Source of the DNA: Megaleporinus macrocephalus | Taxonomy: Eukaryota > Chordata > Actinopteri > Characiformes > Anostomidae | Assembly: GCA_021613375.1 (NCBI GenBank) | Contig: CM038715.1 | Span: 766,501 to 830,500, forward strand | Reading direction: 5' to 3' | Length of the DNA stretch: 64,000 nucleotides | Shown: positions 10,691 through 22,062 of the stretch, piece after piece | Position numbering within the stretch: position 1 is the stretch's first letter | Layout of the letters: each line of letters starts with the position of its first letter | Notes under the pieces: generated by a model | Database searches by the model: none | What the model was told of the DNA's origin: nothing | What the model saw: only the letters and a program-made list of their open reading frames with translations | Made by a program: the position numbers and the translations under genes

Positions 10691-11545
10691 CTCAGGAAGA
10701 GTAAAGAGAGAAAGTTAGTTCGGCTCAGGAGTACGACTGTAGAGAGTATAAAAGTAAACAGATTCAAAAATGAAAGTTTAATGTCTGGCATTGGTTTTAA
10801 GACAGTATTTTGGCCTTAAATGTGATTGTATGGTTTTCTAAGTGTGAGCCATCATCATCATCACCTTCATATAGATCATATTTAGGTATTGTTAACATCA
10901 CAACTTCCTATTGCAATAAGTAAGTCAATAGGAGGTTTTCAAAGTACCATTTCAAACCACTCCAAGACCCTGTTTACATCTGGTCTTCGTTTACATCTTT
11001 ATGGGACTAGTATCTGGATTGTATCCTGGTAAGATTTTAGCCACATGCATGTATACTTGGTAGTCAAATGTGTCTCCAGTTGGTGGGTTGCTGTGTGGGA
11101 CAGAATATGCAAATCTACTTGTTACACAGCACCCAATTACCAATTGTTTATCTGTTCAGCCCCCAACATCTACAGTTTGTTGTGCACAGTAGCGTCTGTC
11201 CATATTGTTATTAAGCATTTTGGTTTTTTAGGTCCCCAACCATGTGCATCCTCCATGATTGTCTTCCTCACAGTCATGGATCATGAGTCCAGTGATGTAC
11301 TGGAGAGGAGTTTTCGTTGTACTGGGAGAGGTTTGAGTTGTTGAATGTGTCTTGGAGAGACGAATGTGTTTACACTGCTTTAACATGTCGCTCAAACTAC
11401 CTGAAGTGGTCTGAGTGATCTGACTTGTAACTGTTTCAAATGTGTCTTGTGTGCATTTACATGTGGATTGGATAAAATGATAACAAAAGACACAAATAAC
11501 CAGGTATAAACATGATCTGAATGACTTACATGTCATTGATTGAAT
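10691..11545. other. Unassigned spacer
   Basis: Two opposing open frames of about 100 codons (11045-11344 and 11228-11563) show no protein-family motif and look like chance. No tandem or inverted structure was found. Confidence 0.35.
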
Positions 11546-11640
11546 TACATTGTTGCTGTCCAATAAAGACGTGTATCTCCATTTTTGTCGATTTTGAGTT
11601 TTCTATATTGTTTGAATAAGATTTGGAGAAATGTCCATCT
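11546..11640 (-). mobile_element. Fragment of a GCTGTCCAAT-ended MITE
   Basis: GCTGTCCAATAAAGACGTGT, ATCTCCATTTTTGTCGATT and TTGAGTTTTCTATATTGTTT match the reverse complement of the right end of the element at 18790-19036. Only one terminus is left. Confidence 0.65.
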
Positions 11641-11694
11641 AACAGCCTACATGCTTTGGAAATAACTAATCTTGACCCTGCAGTTTTCTCTAAA

Positions 11695-11908
11695 TCAAGA
11701 TTCAAGAGTTTTATTGTCATGTGCACAGCAGAAACAGACAGTTACACTGTACAGTGAAATTCTTACTTTGCTGTTCCTCCATTCACCAATAGATAAAGAT
11801 AACAAAATGAAATAAAACATATACAAAATATGTAAAGTTTAATAATATATTGTAAGTTAAAGTAAATAAAATTTAAAGTTAAATAAAAAATAAATAAATA
11901 AATAAAAG
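11695..11908 (-). mobile_element. LINE 3' tail, copy 1
   Basis: ATTCAAGAGTTTTATTGTCA, CACTGTACAGTGAAATTC, TTACTTTGCTGTTCCTCC and CACCARTAGATAAAGATAAC are repeated at 47282-47515. TCAAGATTCAAGAGTTTTATTGTC is a familiar reversed 3' end of fish L2/Rex1-type LINEs. No coding part remains. Confidence 0.7.
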
Positions 11909-11989
11909 TTACATGTGCTTTAGTAAATGCTATTTGTTCTTTCTGGAGCCTTTCGGTCTAGAGTGCAAGCATTTCCCACTACTGAAACT

Positions 11990-12895
11990 GCATTACTAAA
12001 AATATAAAAAAATATTTTAAATCTATTTTTGAAATATATTTCTAAATATATTTCGAAATATTCGAAATTGGCCCAGAATATATCTCACCCAAATATAAGT
12101 ACATATATGTCACTCAGATATTTACAGATATTTGCTACAGAACATGCAAATCTATTCAGAAAATACAAAAATAGGTATTTTAAGAGAAATAAAGGCAGTA
12201 CAACAGATTGTAAAGCAATTGGTTTATTTGCAAGATTTCACGTAACTGCACTGGTAATTTACCGCAGGATCAAATGTTTCTAAAAAGATTTGTTTATAAA
12301 TCTCTTTTCAACTTTAAGATCTATTCAGAAAAAAAAATAATTATTTTAAGTGATAACAAAAGCATACATGTTGGTTTGGACAGTAACAAAATGTGAATAC
12401 TTCATATGTTTTAATGAAAATAATCTGGAGTTTTTTAAACTTGTATTTTAAATGACAACTCGAATGGTTAAATAATTTGTCATATTTAATTTTGTATATT
12501 ATTGAATTACACATATGTGAATGAAACCAATAAAGTAATTTAACATTTATGATTTGTTGTGTGAATATCCAATTTCAGTCTCTATGACATCAAGTATACA
12601 AACTACTGAACTCAGCTAAATCTTTAAATCTCCTCTTTCATGAATGTCAAAATACATTTTGAAAACCTGTATTTCCACATATATTTGAGAAAATATTGCA
12701 ATATTAATAATATATTTCCATTTGTTTGTAAATATATTACCATATATTTGAGAACTTATTGTAAAATAAATAATATATTTCAGTGTGGTTGTAAATGCAG
12801 TATATTACCATATATTTGAGAATACATTGTAATATAAATATTTCGATGTGGTTGTAAATACATTACCATATACTTGACATGTATATTCTTTACTG
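11990..12895. repeat. AT-rich degenerate repeat region
   Basis: Both ends are rich in ATATTT words: AAATATATTTCTAAATATAT at 12032-12055, and three diverged blocks of about 65 bp between 12675 and 12880, each with ATATTTGAGAA...TTGTAAATA...ATTACCATATA. It may be a decayed MITE with internal tandem copies. No coding signal. Confidence 0.45.
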
Positions 12896-12934
12896 TAAAA
12901 CATGTGTCAATATATTTTTTTTCTATATGGGTTG

Positions 12935-13480
12935 ACTGCTACATTTTTGATTTCCAGGATAAAAAGATTTCAGGTGTGGCACTGGATTGGCTCCATTGCT
13001 GTCCGACTATGCAGAAAGAATAAGAAACTTCGGAAAAAGTCACTAAAAGTACACTATTCTTCAGTCAGACGTCTCCGGGGACCAGTCTGGAGTGAATGTA
13101 TTCCTTATTCATATGCATCCCGTGTGCAATACATCTCATCATGCCACGTATTGCTTCTGTCTCTGCTGATGATATGCGGATTTATGTTCATATATGGAGT
13201 GACTGGTGTTCTGGGATACTCATTACCATGATTACATGCTAGAGAGGCTGACCCTTAACAATTTGCAGTGAAATAATAGTAAATCGGAAGCCATCCTGGT
13301 GGGCATTTCATGGCAGATGATATCACCCACATTTTGTTGTAAATCATGGGATTAAAATTGATTCTCATGTTAACGTAAAATTTTATCATCTTAGAAATAT
13401 GTGAACGTTCGTGTTCAAATTCTACATGCACACAGTTATAAAGCTGTAGTTGAACTCTTGGTCTTCCAATAAAGCTATTT
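12935..13480 (+). pseudogene. Decayed LINE reverse transcriptase fragment
   Basis: The plus strand reads SADDMRIYVHI around 13160-13200, a weathered form of the ADD catalytic box and following strand of non-LTR reverse transcriptases. It then reads NNLQ(stop)NNSKSEAILVG at about 13255-13302, equivalent to the usual leucine-rich and K-S/T-E motif. HGIKIDSHVN and FYHLRNM follow near 13345-13402, matching the LGVxxD...HLRNI block. Stops and internal deletions interrupt it, so it is dead. The order and spacing fit an L2/Rex1-like ORF2. 5' and 3' limits are approximate. Confidence 0.65.
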
Positions 13481-13639
13481 TTTATTTATTTATTAATAAT
13501 TCTCCAGTTTGATCTTTGCATGGTTTCTCCTAAGATTATAGTTCAGTTATTTATTACTACCTAACTGATGTGTTAATCAATATAAGACATTAGTTTCATA
13601 GTACAGTGAATTATCCTCAGTCATATTTTTATTTATTTA

Positions 13640-13770
13640 TTTTTTTTAAGCTCCCGCCAACAACCTCTCCTCTTCAGATAACTATTAGGACTTTATTATT
13701 TATTTTTGTTTAAAAAATAAATGAATAATAATAATAATAATAATGATAATAATAGTAGTAGTAAATAGAG
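13640..13770 (-). repeat. Inverted fragment of the 8232/51100 repeat plus (AAT)n
   Basis: CAACAACCTCTCCTCTTCAG...ACTATTAGGACTTTATTATT resembles the reverse complement of the AATAAAGAATTAATAGTC / AGGAGGGTGGTGG end at 8740-8780. It is followed by an AAT/ATA microsatellite at 13724-13765. Confidence 0.45.
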
Positions 13771-14324
13771 AATAGTAGACACTTATGTACATACAGTCAT
13801 GAGTAGGGGGAGAGGAAAAACAAAAACAATCAACAATGAAACAAATCAGTGTTTGTGTGTGTGTGTGGGTGTGGGTGTGTGGTGCTTCTGATCTGTGGGA
13901 TGGCTCTGGAGGAATCAGGTCTTGTAACTAGTGATTATGGAGGGTACTGTAGTCATATTTTTAAAGATAAAAAGGTTCCAATGTGGTACACCTGTCCAAA
14001 CATTGCTACAGTCTTTTGTGATGCTATAACCAACCCTGGCCAGGAGTCCAGGAGAGCTCTTTGAACAGGTAGGTTGGCTCTCTTCCCGTTCACATTCAAT
14101 ACATTTGTTAACTATCATATCAGAATTAACTGGCAGTGTTTTCTATCAATTGTGTTGAGCTGTTCACTGATGTTGTGTTAGCAGCTATTTAAAAAGGTGC
14201 ACTGGCTGGCTTTGTTTGACTCAAACATCGTCCTAGAGTTGGACGTGCCATGTGATTGGGGGATACCTATCTCTGTTGTAATGGAGAAAATAAACAAAAA
14301 CACACACATATATAACACTTCAAT
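13771..14324. other. Unassigned spacer with short GT tract
   Basis: A GTGTGTGTG/GGGTGTG tract at 13852-13882 is the only simple repeat. Small overlapping open frames (13849-14118) look incidental. Confidence 0.35.
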
Positions 14325-14425
14325 ATATTCAAATCAAAATCAAATCACATTTACTGTCACATCCCGTTTAACAGAAATGTAAGAGTGAATGAAATGAGTG
14401 AAAATCGTTGCACAGTTTATATATA
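14325..14425 (-). mobile_element. Short LINE 3' end fragment
   Basis: TCAAATCAAAATCAAATCAC, then ATTTACTGTCACATC and ATGTAAGAGTGAATGAAATG, is the reversed 3' end typical of some fish LINEs (TCAAATCAAATCACWTTTATTGTCACA). Very short, so the family is uncertain. Confidence 0.5.
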
Positions 14426-15164
14426 GTGCTTTATATAAGTAGCGGTTCTACACATGTCAGTGTCAGTCTTCATCTGGTTTGACTACTCTGTACTTCATTA
14501 AACTAAATCAAGAGTTTAATAAATTCATGCAATGTCTGAGGCGTCCAGGAGAAATCTGGTTCTTCAAACTGGCGCACAAGACATGATATAATGATCTATA
14601 TGTCTAATAAAGACATACGGTGTTCTTACAGGTGAAAATACACTTATTGCTAAGATAACGACTTTGGCACAGTAGTGTATTTATACATTATTATTATTAT
14701 TATTTTTTTTTTATTATTTTATTATTATTTGTATTTATCATCATTTTTCTTTGTACAGCAAAGATACACACATATGTAGAGTAAAACACAGAATAATTTT
14801 CACCTAGGAGTTCTTGTCATTTGACTGGGTGTGTTTAAAATTTTGCATTTAACTGTTTATGCAACAGTGTGAATTTTTACATATATGCCGAACATATGGT
14901 AATATATTTTAAACCTGACACATATTTTTTTTTTAAAATGTGGAAATATATATCAAGATGTTTCAAATGGTCAAGAACCCCACAGGTCCAGCAGCATTTT
15001 ACTGGGGTGGACTTAGAAGTGTCCACCAACCAAAAATATCTAGCCAACAACATCCTGTGGGCAGCGTCCTGCGACAGATAAGCTATCTTCTCTGACTTCA
15101 CATCTGCAAGCATGGCGAATATGTGCTCAGAGTGTCTGACAGAGTGGACAGTGAGTGGACACAA
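14426..15164. other. Unassigned AT-rich spacer
   Basis: Contains an ATT/TTA-rich tract at about 14688-14735. Two opposing open frames (14869-15164) have no recognisable product. Confidence 0.35.
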
Positions 15165-16012
15165 TGTTTAAAAGCTCCAGCAGCTTTGCTGTGCCTGATC
15201 CACAACACATACTAACACAGCACCACCAGTTCTGAGAATGACCTACCACCCAAATAATACCTGCTCTGTGGTCATTGGCGTAGGAACCGGGGATGATAGG
15301 GGGGGATGTGTCCCACCCAATATCAGAGACAGGTAGATTTGTCCCATCCAAACATTAAACCACAGAAAAACGGAATCAGATTAAAAACATTTATTAAAAA
15401 AAAAAACATTTTGTCAGCCTTCGCAGGTCACGCGCTGTGTTTTTGTTTTTAGCAACTGGCTCTAATTTTTAGGTGGTCTTTCACTGTGTTAAGGCTTGTA
15501 TTGAGATGCCTGTTCAGAAATTTTTTTATTGTATTTTCATTTCAGCATTATGCAACCAAGGAAAATAAAATATGTTTAGTTATATGTATATAATCCAGAC
15601 ATTGTATGTATAATTTAAAGGTTTTCTGACAGCAGTACCATGTAATGTGGAGTATCTAGTTTAGTGTGTAAAGTGGTCTTTAATTGGATTTATCTAATAA
15701 TAAACAGACGTACAGATAATAATGTTCTTTGTCACTATACATACAGTGATGTACTACTTTACCTACAGCAGAATCAGCTTATAGGTAATATCTTAGGGGA
15801 CATGTGTTATGTGTTGCCACCCAATGTCAAACCCGCTCCTACGCCCTTGTCTGTGGTGGTCCTGTGGTGAAAGAACAGAGCAAAAGAGGGCTAATGAAGT
15901 ATGCAGAGAAACAGATGGACTACAGTCTGTAACCATAGAACAGCAAAGTGCTCCTATATGGTAAGCGGAGCCTGTAAAATAAACAATGAGCATAAAAAGG
16001 AGGTGTTCCTGA
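15165..16012 (+). repeat. Dispersed repeat split by an hAT MITE
   Basis: Left part 15165-15272 (ACACAGCACCACCAGTTCTG, AATAATACCTGCTCTG) and right part 15858-16012 (GGTCCTGTGGTGAAAGAACAG, AACAGATGGACTACAGTC) are contiguous in the uninterrupted copy at 49341-49525, where AATAATACCTGCTCC runs straight into GTGTTCCTGTGGTG. The split is explained by the insertion at 15273-15849. Confidence 0.75.
15273..15849. mobile_element. hAT-type MITE with perfect 8-bp target duplication, copy 1
   Basis: TCTGTGGT occurs immediately on both sides (15265-15272 and 15850-15857). The ends are CATTGGCGTAGGAACC and, on the right, GCTCCTACGCCCTTG, so the inverted termini read CAxxGGCGTAGGA. An 8-bp duplication with CA...TG ends fits hAT. 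Internal text (TGTGTCCCACCCAATATCAG, TTAGGTGGTCTTT, AATCCAGACATT, ACAGCAGTACCATGTAATGT) is shared with 16836-17872. It is 577 bp with no transposase. Confidence 0.88.
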
Positions 16013-16835
16013 TACACGGCTTGTGAGCAGATTCTGCTCGTAAATGATGAAACGAATTTAGGAGAAATAAATCAGATACAGCGCTGCTTCACCTACACAT
16101 TCAACTACAGGAAACATAAAAACCCGCACGTCTACACCTCGCTAAACAGCCCAAATAAGAATGGATACTCTAATCATCCTGACTGGGGATTTGGAGAAAA
16201 TTGACAATTAATTCTGCCTTGATGAGCCTGTGTTCCTAAGAACAAGTGACCTTTCAAAGCTTTGTTAAATGTGCCATTTTGAAAATGAACTTAATTAAAT
16301 AATTGCATCACAGAATTAACTAAATTAATTAATGGTATCAAATGCCATCATGTTCTAGCTTACACAGGGAAGCAACTTCTCCAAAGAGAGGAACCTTCAC
16401 CAACAGTGCTGGCGGTGATTCTCTTCTCGGGGCAGATGAGAGGCAGGCCGAGGCCAACAGGCTAAGCTGAAGATCAAAAAAGTGTTTAAATCTAATTTAG
16501 GCTTGTACAAACGTGAAGCCTCATGTTTAGAGTGATAATGAGTGCAGTGCTTCTTTATGGCACTGACTGCCAATGAGAAGACAAAGATGTATTTTTTTAA
16601 TTATTCATTTATTTTAAGAGCAATAATTAAGAATAATGATGCAATATTGGTCCTTATCATAACCTATTGTAAGCTAGTGTACAGATACTTTTGCACTGGT
16701 GGATGCGGTTAGTTTAGCAAGTTTGACACTAAAAACCTCTATGCATTTAAAAAAAAAAACAGACACAACTTTATAAGTAACCACACCAGTGCAATCTAAA
16801 AATTCAGTATTTTTGTATGATAGTATGAAAGGGGA
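16013..16835. other. Low-repeat stretch, candidate non-coding conserved DNA
   Basis: The part from 16030 to 16480 is free of recognised repeats. It contains homeodomain-style TAATTA/ATTAATTAAT words (16300-16335) and AACTTAATTAAATAATTGC. That texture is typical of vertebrate regulatory islands but proves nothing alone. No exon is visible. From 16480 to 16835 I see nothing notable. Confidence 0.3.
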
Positions 16836-17872
16836 TTTGGGGGACGTGTCCCACCCAATATCAGAAACAGGTCGATTTGTCCCGTCCAAAAATTAAACCA
16901 CAGAAAAGCGGAAACTGTTTAAAAACTCTTCATTTTAAAAGATCGTTTTGACATCATTCACAAATCAGGCGTTGTGTTTATTGTTAGCACCGGCTCTGGT
17001 TGTTAGGTGGTCTTTAACTTTGTTAAGGCTTGTGTTGAGATGCCTGTTCAGAAATATCCTGCAGTCAGCAGCTTCACTGACCCGAGCTCTCGCCTCGCTG
17101 GAGCGCCGGGTAGCTCAAGCCAGCTTTAAACACGAGGTCAGTGATGAGAACAATAAACAGCAACGATGACCAAATATACTGTAATAAAACAGCTTTAGTA
17201 TAATGTGTTGTTATGGTAACAGACTAGGAGGGTTTGGGTTAGCTAATGTTTATATTAACTTTAGACAGAAAGCACTCTGAAACATAAAGTTACATTACTC
17301 TCTGGCCACGCCCCCAAACTGCAGACTGATACTACACTACATACATAAAAATAAAATATAATAAATAAAATAAATAAATGAATGAATAAATAAAAGAACA
17401 CCATCGTTAGAAGTGCTGTCAGTAGTGCAGTATGTAATGTTCCAGAGGGCGCTGTTTGGGACACAGACTTACTGTCTAACATTAATGTAAATCTGGTCTA
17501 GTCAGGAAACCTTAACATACATTGTTTTGTTATTTTTAATTTCAGCATTATACCACCAAAGAAAATAATAATAATAATATATTTTTGGTTATATATGTAT
17601 ATAATCCAGACATTATGTGTATAATGTAAAAGTTTTCTGACAGCAGTACCATGTAATGTAAGAGTATCTAGTTTAGTTTGTAAAATTATCTTTAATTGGA
17701 TTTATCTAATAGTAAACAGACGTACAGATAATCTTGTATTTGTTTATTTATTTGTAATTTACTGTAATTCTCGTTCTATGTCACTACACATACAGTGATT
17801 TACTACCTCATTTTGATTCATATTAGCAAATGTGCCCCCTAATGTCAAACCCACTCCTCCGCCTTTACTTTA
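16836..17872. mobile_element. hAT-type MITE copy 2, longer form
   Basis: Same family as 15273-15849: GTGTCCCACCCAATATCAG on the left and ATGTCAAACCCACTCCTCCG on the right, with a shared internal order. It keeps about 450 bp (17065-17515) that copy 1 lacks, including a GC-richer piece reading RALASLERRVAQASFK on the plus strand, whose origin I cannot identify. The terminal bases are too worn to define a target duplication. Confidence 0.7.
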
Positions 17873-18789
17873 GGCTGCAATCAAAATCAAAATGATCCAA
17901 AGATTAAAAATATTTTAAATGTTTAGAAACTACGTAATAAAAGACAAGTTATTATTTTTTTAAAAAACATTTTAAACGTGTTGCTTATCTGCAGTGGTGT
18001 ACTTCAGCGCAGAAGCGTTATGAGGTAAATTAATAATCTAATGCAATTTAACATCTTCAGAGAACATCTTCTCTGCCTTCTGGTCTTTAGGTTAACCAGC
18101 GTAACAAACCTGTTTACATAATTCTGAAAAAAATTACTTCACAAGTGCAAAACACCTGCAAATCTGTACCAGCGAAACTTCTACAAGCAAAAAATAATCC
18201 TAATAGTCCCAATAGTCCGAGCACACATTAAAAAGGCCCCATGGCTTACTCTTGATTATAAAGACTAAGAATATGACTAATTGTATTTGCCAATTAGAAT
18301 AATTCAGAAAGTTCCTCAAAATAAAACATTTCTGAATAAAATCAAAAGCTTTTAGAAACACTGAAGAAGTGTGTGTTGAGGTTGGGGCTCTTTCTTCCTC
18401 ACTATAGGAATCTTTTTGCCATGAATTGCAAATTATTCGCATTCAACACGTTGCTCATGAAATTTATGCTGGTAGAAAAGTTGATTCCTGTTCAGCCAGC
18501 TGTAGCAGCTAGTGCACACTTGAACAAATTACACACAATGACATGCAAAATGACTGGAATCTTTTCCTGAGATATTTTTAAAGAGATTAAATACAATGCA
18601 ATTCACCTGCAGAGGGACATGAAAGGTCAAAAGAAAATCTATACATTAATGAAAAAAAAGTTTGAAATGATTATAAGATATGCCAGATGTGGTGTTTTGT
18701 GCAAACAACCAAGAAACACAATCACTAGTTATAGAAATATATAATATATAAAAATGTAGTTGTAGTTGAGGATTTTTTTTTGCACAGTA
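17873..18789. other. Unassigned spacer
   Basis: AT-rich with short incidental open frames. No repeat family or gene recognised. Confidence 0.35.
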
Positions 18790-19036
18790 TTTTATGTATC
18801 ATCATTGAAAACACCAAAGTTGTTTTCCTTTACAGGAGAGCACAAAAACATACTTTACTTTCAATGTAAGTCAATGGAACCAGAATTTTTTCCAATCTAT
18901 TTTGGAGCACTTCTATTGGTCCATTCATCATGAAATGTTTATACAATGTAAACAACCATTGGTGTGTTCAAATAATGTAGAAAACTCAAAATCGACGAAA
19001 ACTGAGATACATGTTATTCATTGGACAGTGACGATA
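18790..19036. mobile_element. MITE with GTCCAATGAA ends, copy 1
   Basis: TTTACAGGAGAGCACAAAAA, CATACTTTACTTTCAATG, AAGTCAATGGAACCAGA, GGAGCACTTCTATTGGTCC and CATTCATCATGAAAT repeat almost unchanged at 63530-63640. The right end is TTCATTGGACAGTGACG. The left inverted partner (GCTGTCCAATGAA) is intact only in the 63481 copy. It is about 200-250 bp and non-coding. Confidence 0.75.
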
Positions 19037-19339
19037 TAGACAAACTTTTTAAAAGTTTTAAAAGTATAATTAAATTGTTTTTCTCAGAGGGCAATTTTTA
19101 AATTTAAAGCATTCCAAAATTCTTTTAAACAATCAACAGATTGTAAAGAAGTTGGCATGCTAAGCAGCTAGCCCCAGCCTTTCTTGTCTCATAATTTCAC
19201 TTTATACTTAAAGAGGTGGCAGTGAGTCACTGTAGCGACATGAGACGATGAAGAAGTAACACTGTCCCAACGGTGTACTCTAACCTTCTAAGCACGTTGA
19301 AGGTTCTGCTACCTGTTAGATAATTTAAGAACGAGTAGC
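19037..19339. other. Unassigned spacer
   Basis: No gene or repeat family recognised between the MITE and the LINE tail. Confidence 0.3.
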
Positions 19340-19599
19340 AAATGAATATAAGATAAAATAAGATAAGATAATTCTTTATTAGTCCTACAGTGGGGGAAAT
19401 TCACTGTGTTACAAAAGCAAAGGGACAGCAAGGCACTCAGTACAAACAATAGATAAATAAACAGTACAGTATATACAATATAAATAATAAAAAGTCAAGA
19501 ACTCTTGAGATTGTATTTACAAATAATTGCATGTTGCTTCTTAATTGCACAGGGTAATAAAAAATATTGCACATTATGTTACACACTGTTACACACTAT

Positions 19600-21070
19600 A
19601 TTACACACTGAAAAAAGTGTAGAGTTTAAATGTGTGTGTATGTAGTCTGCTGCGTGTAATTAGGTCTGCTGGGAGCAGTGTGTAGAGTTTAAATGTGTGT
19701 GTATGTGGTCTGCTGGGAGCAGTGTGTAGAGTTTAAATGTGTGTGTATGTGGTCTGCTGGGAGCAGTGTGTAGAGTTTAAATGTGTGTATATGTGGTCTG
19801 CTGGGAGCAGTGTGTAGAGTTTAAATGTGTGTGTATGTAGTCTGCTGTGTGTAATTAGGTCTGCTGGGAGCAGTGTGTAGAGTTTAAATGTGTGTATGTA
19901 GTCTGCTGTGTATATGTCGTCTGCTGGGAGCAGTGTGTAGAGTTTAAATGTGTGTGTATGTGGTCTGCTGGGAGCAGTGTGTAGAGTTTAAGTGTGTGTA
20001 TATGTGGTCTGCTGGGAGCAGTGTGTAGAGTTTAAATGTGTGTATATGTGGTCTGCTGGGAGCAGTGTGTAGAGTTTAAATGAGTGTGTATATAGTCCAC
20101 GGTGTATATTTGGTCTGCTGGGAGCAGTGTGTAGAGTTTAAATGAGTGTGTATATAGTCTGCTGTGTATATGTGGTCTGCTGGGAGCAGTGTGTAGAGTT
20201 TAAGTGTGTGTGTATGTAGTCCACGGTGTATATGTGGTCTGCTGGGAGCAGTGTGTAGAGTATAAGTGTGTATATGTGGTCTGCTGGGAGCAGTGTGTAG
20301 AGTTTAAGTGTGTGTGTATATAGTCTGCTATGTGTATGTGGTCTGCTGGGAGCAGTGTGTAGAGTTTAAGTGTGTGTGTGTGTATATAGTCTGCTGTGTG
20401 TATGTGGTCTGCTGGGAGCAGTGTGTAGAGTTTAAGTGTGTGTGTATGTAGTCCGCTGTGTGTATGTGGTCTGCTGGGAGCAGTGTGTAGAGTTTAAGTG
20501 TGTGTGTATGTAGTCTGCTGTGTGTATGTGGTCTGCTGGGAGCAGTGTGTACAGTTTAAGTGTGTGTGTATGTAGTCCGCTGTGTGTATGTGGTCTGCTG
20601 GGAGCAGTGTGTAGAGTTTAAGTGTGTGTGTATATAGTCTGCTGTGTGTCTATGTGGTCTGCTGGGAGCAGTGTGTAGAGTATAAGTGTGTATATGTGGT
20701 CTGCTGGGAGCAGTGTGTAGAGTTTAAGTGTGTGTGTATATAGTCTGCTGTGTGTCTATGTGGTCTGCTGGGAGCAGTGTGTAGAGTATAAGTGTGTGTA
20801 TGTGGTCTGCTGGGAGCAGTGTGTAGAGTTTAAGTGTGTGTGTGTATATAGTCTGCTGTGTGTATGTGGTCTGCTGGGAGCAGTGTGTAGAGTTTAAGTG
20901 TGTGTGTATGTAGTCTGCTGTGTGTATGTGGTCTGCTGGGAGCAGTGTGTAGAGTTTAAGTGTGTGTGTGTATATAGTCTGCTGTGTGTATGTGGTCTGC
21001 TGGGAGCAGTGTGTAGAGTTTAAGTGTGTGTTTATGTAGTCTGCTGTGTGTATGTGGTCTTCTGGGAGCA
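19600..21070 (-). repeat. GTCTGCTGGGAGCAGTGTGT minisatellite
   Basis: About 30 repetitions of GTCTGCTGGGAGCAGTGTGT + AGAGTTTAA(A/G)TGTGTGTG + TATGTG. A short unit of about 43-45 bp alternates with a longer one that adds TAGTCTGCTGTGTGTATGTG. CTGCTGGGAGCAG is itself an imperfect palindrome. Variant forms (TAGTCCACGG, AGAGTATAAG, TGTGTCTATG) recur in the same order. It sits wholly inside a LINE 3'UTR. Confidence 0.93.
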
Positions 21071-21316
21071 GTGCTGGTTGTAGAGTCTAACAGCAGGAGG
21101 AAGGAAGGACCTGCGATGTCATTCCTTTACACACTTGGGGTGAAGCAGCCTGTCGCTGAAGGAGCTGCCCAGTGCTGCTAGAGTCTCATGCATGGGGTGG
21201 GAGTCATTCTCCAACATGGATACCAGCTTGGCTAACATCCTCCTATCTCCTACCACCTGCACTGGGTCTAGGGGGCTTCCCAGGACAAAGCTGGTCCTCC
21301 TTATGAGTTTGTTCAG
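21071..21316 (-). pseudogene. C-terminus of LINE ORF2 (L2/Rex1-like), with a stop
   Basis: The minus strand translates to LNKLIRRTSFVLGSPLDP, then RRMLAKLVSMLENDSHPMHE, then SSFSDRLLHPKC, then a TGA stop (21119-21121), then HRRSFLPPAVRLYN. The DxxHPxH, SFSxRLxxP and RRSFLPxAxxLYN blocks are the usual C-terminal signature of fish non-LTR retrotransposon polyproteins. The stop within the block and the 5' truncation make it a pseudogene. The exact clade is my inference. Confidence 0.8.
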
Positions 21317-21320
21317 AAAG

Positions 21321-21896
21321 GAGGAGTAAATGCAACGATGGCTGAAGCTCTTGAGAAGAGACCATTATATTGACCTCCCCCCGCTCTCTGCAAGAAACCA
21401 TGTTTGGCAGAAGAACAATGGAAGTGATATAAACAGAAGCAAAACACAGAATCGTTGGTGGCTCTTTGAGTAAAGGGATGAAGTTTGATACTGAACTCAT
21501 AACATTTCATCTAGACTGGTAAGTAAACAGCAGTCACTGCTAACGCTGGTGAGGAGGGACTATGCTTTCCACGGCTGGACACCACCACTTCTAGTTTTCT
21601 GGCTAAATTATTTTTTTCACTATTGTTTGTGTAATTTGATTGTGTCTTACAAATTGCTCCTTTCGAGACCTGTGAGTAACACAAGTAACATTCTTAAGAG
21701 GTGCAACTGTGTTACACAACTTTGGTACAGCAAAACATAATATTGTACCAAATTGCTTTGTGCCATGCTACCTCTGCACTGGACCTCAGGGAGTTTTGGA
21801 CTCCGCTGTTGAGTTGACATTGATGTGGTCATCATCAGAGGTGTGCAAAGAGTGCATAGGTTTGAACGGCAAAATGAGAAATAGGACACCCTACAG
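21321..21896. other. Unassigned spacer
   Basis: Overlapping short frames on both strands resemble no family. There may be more weathered LINE sequence up to about 21400 that I cannot confirm. Confidence 0.3.
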
Positions 21897-22062
21897 CAGG
21901 GGTCATTAACTGTGGTCTGCGAGGGCCAGAGTACATCACGGTTTGGTGATTTCTCTGTTCAAACACATCTTCTATACCTGGTAATAAAGTGATAAGTTGA
22001 ATCAGATGTGTTTGAGCAGAGTGCTGGACTCCTACCCTGGAGGACTGGAACTGATGATCCTC
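21897..22062. mobile_element. Palindromic hAT-type MITE
   Basis: Starts CAGGGGTCATTAACTGTGGT and GGGCCAGAG. The reverse complement of its end reads GATCATCAGTTCCAGTCCTC, and both arms pass through CTCTG(C)TCAAACACATC toward the centre. CAGGGGTC...CAAACACA is a well-known fish hAT non-autonomous layout. I could not find a clear 8-bp duplication. Confidence 0.7.

Larger units (their letters stand above)
19340..21320 (-). mobile_element. 5'-truncated LINE 3' end with expanded 3'UTR
   Basis: On the minus strand the order is: the C-terminal end of ORF2 (21316 down to 21071), a 3'UTR that has become a minisatellite (21070-19600), a unique 3'UTR section (AATTGCACAGGG, GGAAATTCACTGTGTTAC), then a terminal ATAAAGAATTATC plus a TTATC/TTATT simple tail at about 19380-19345. 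A microsatellite-like tail rather than poly(A) is usual for L2/Rex1/CR1-group LINEs. The element is truncated upstream of the ORF2 C-terminus. Confidence 0.8.
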
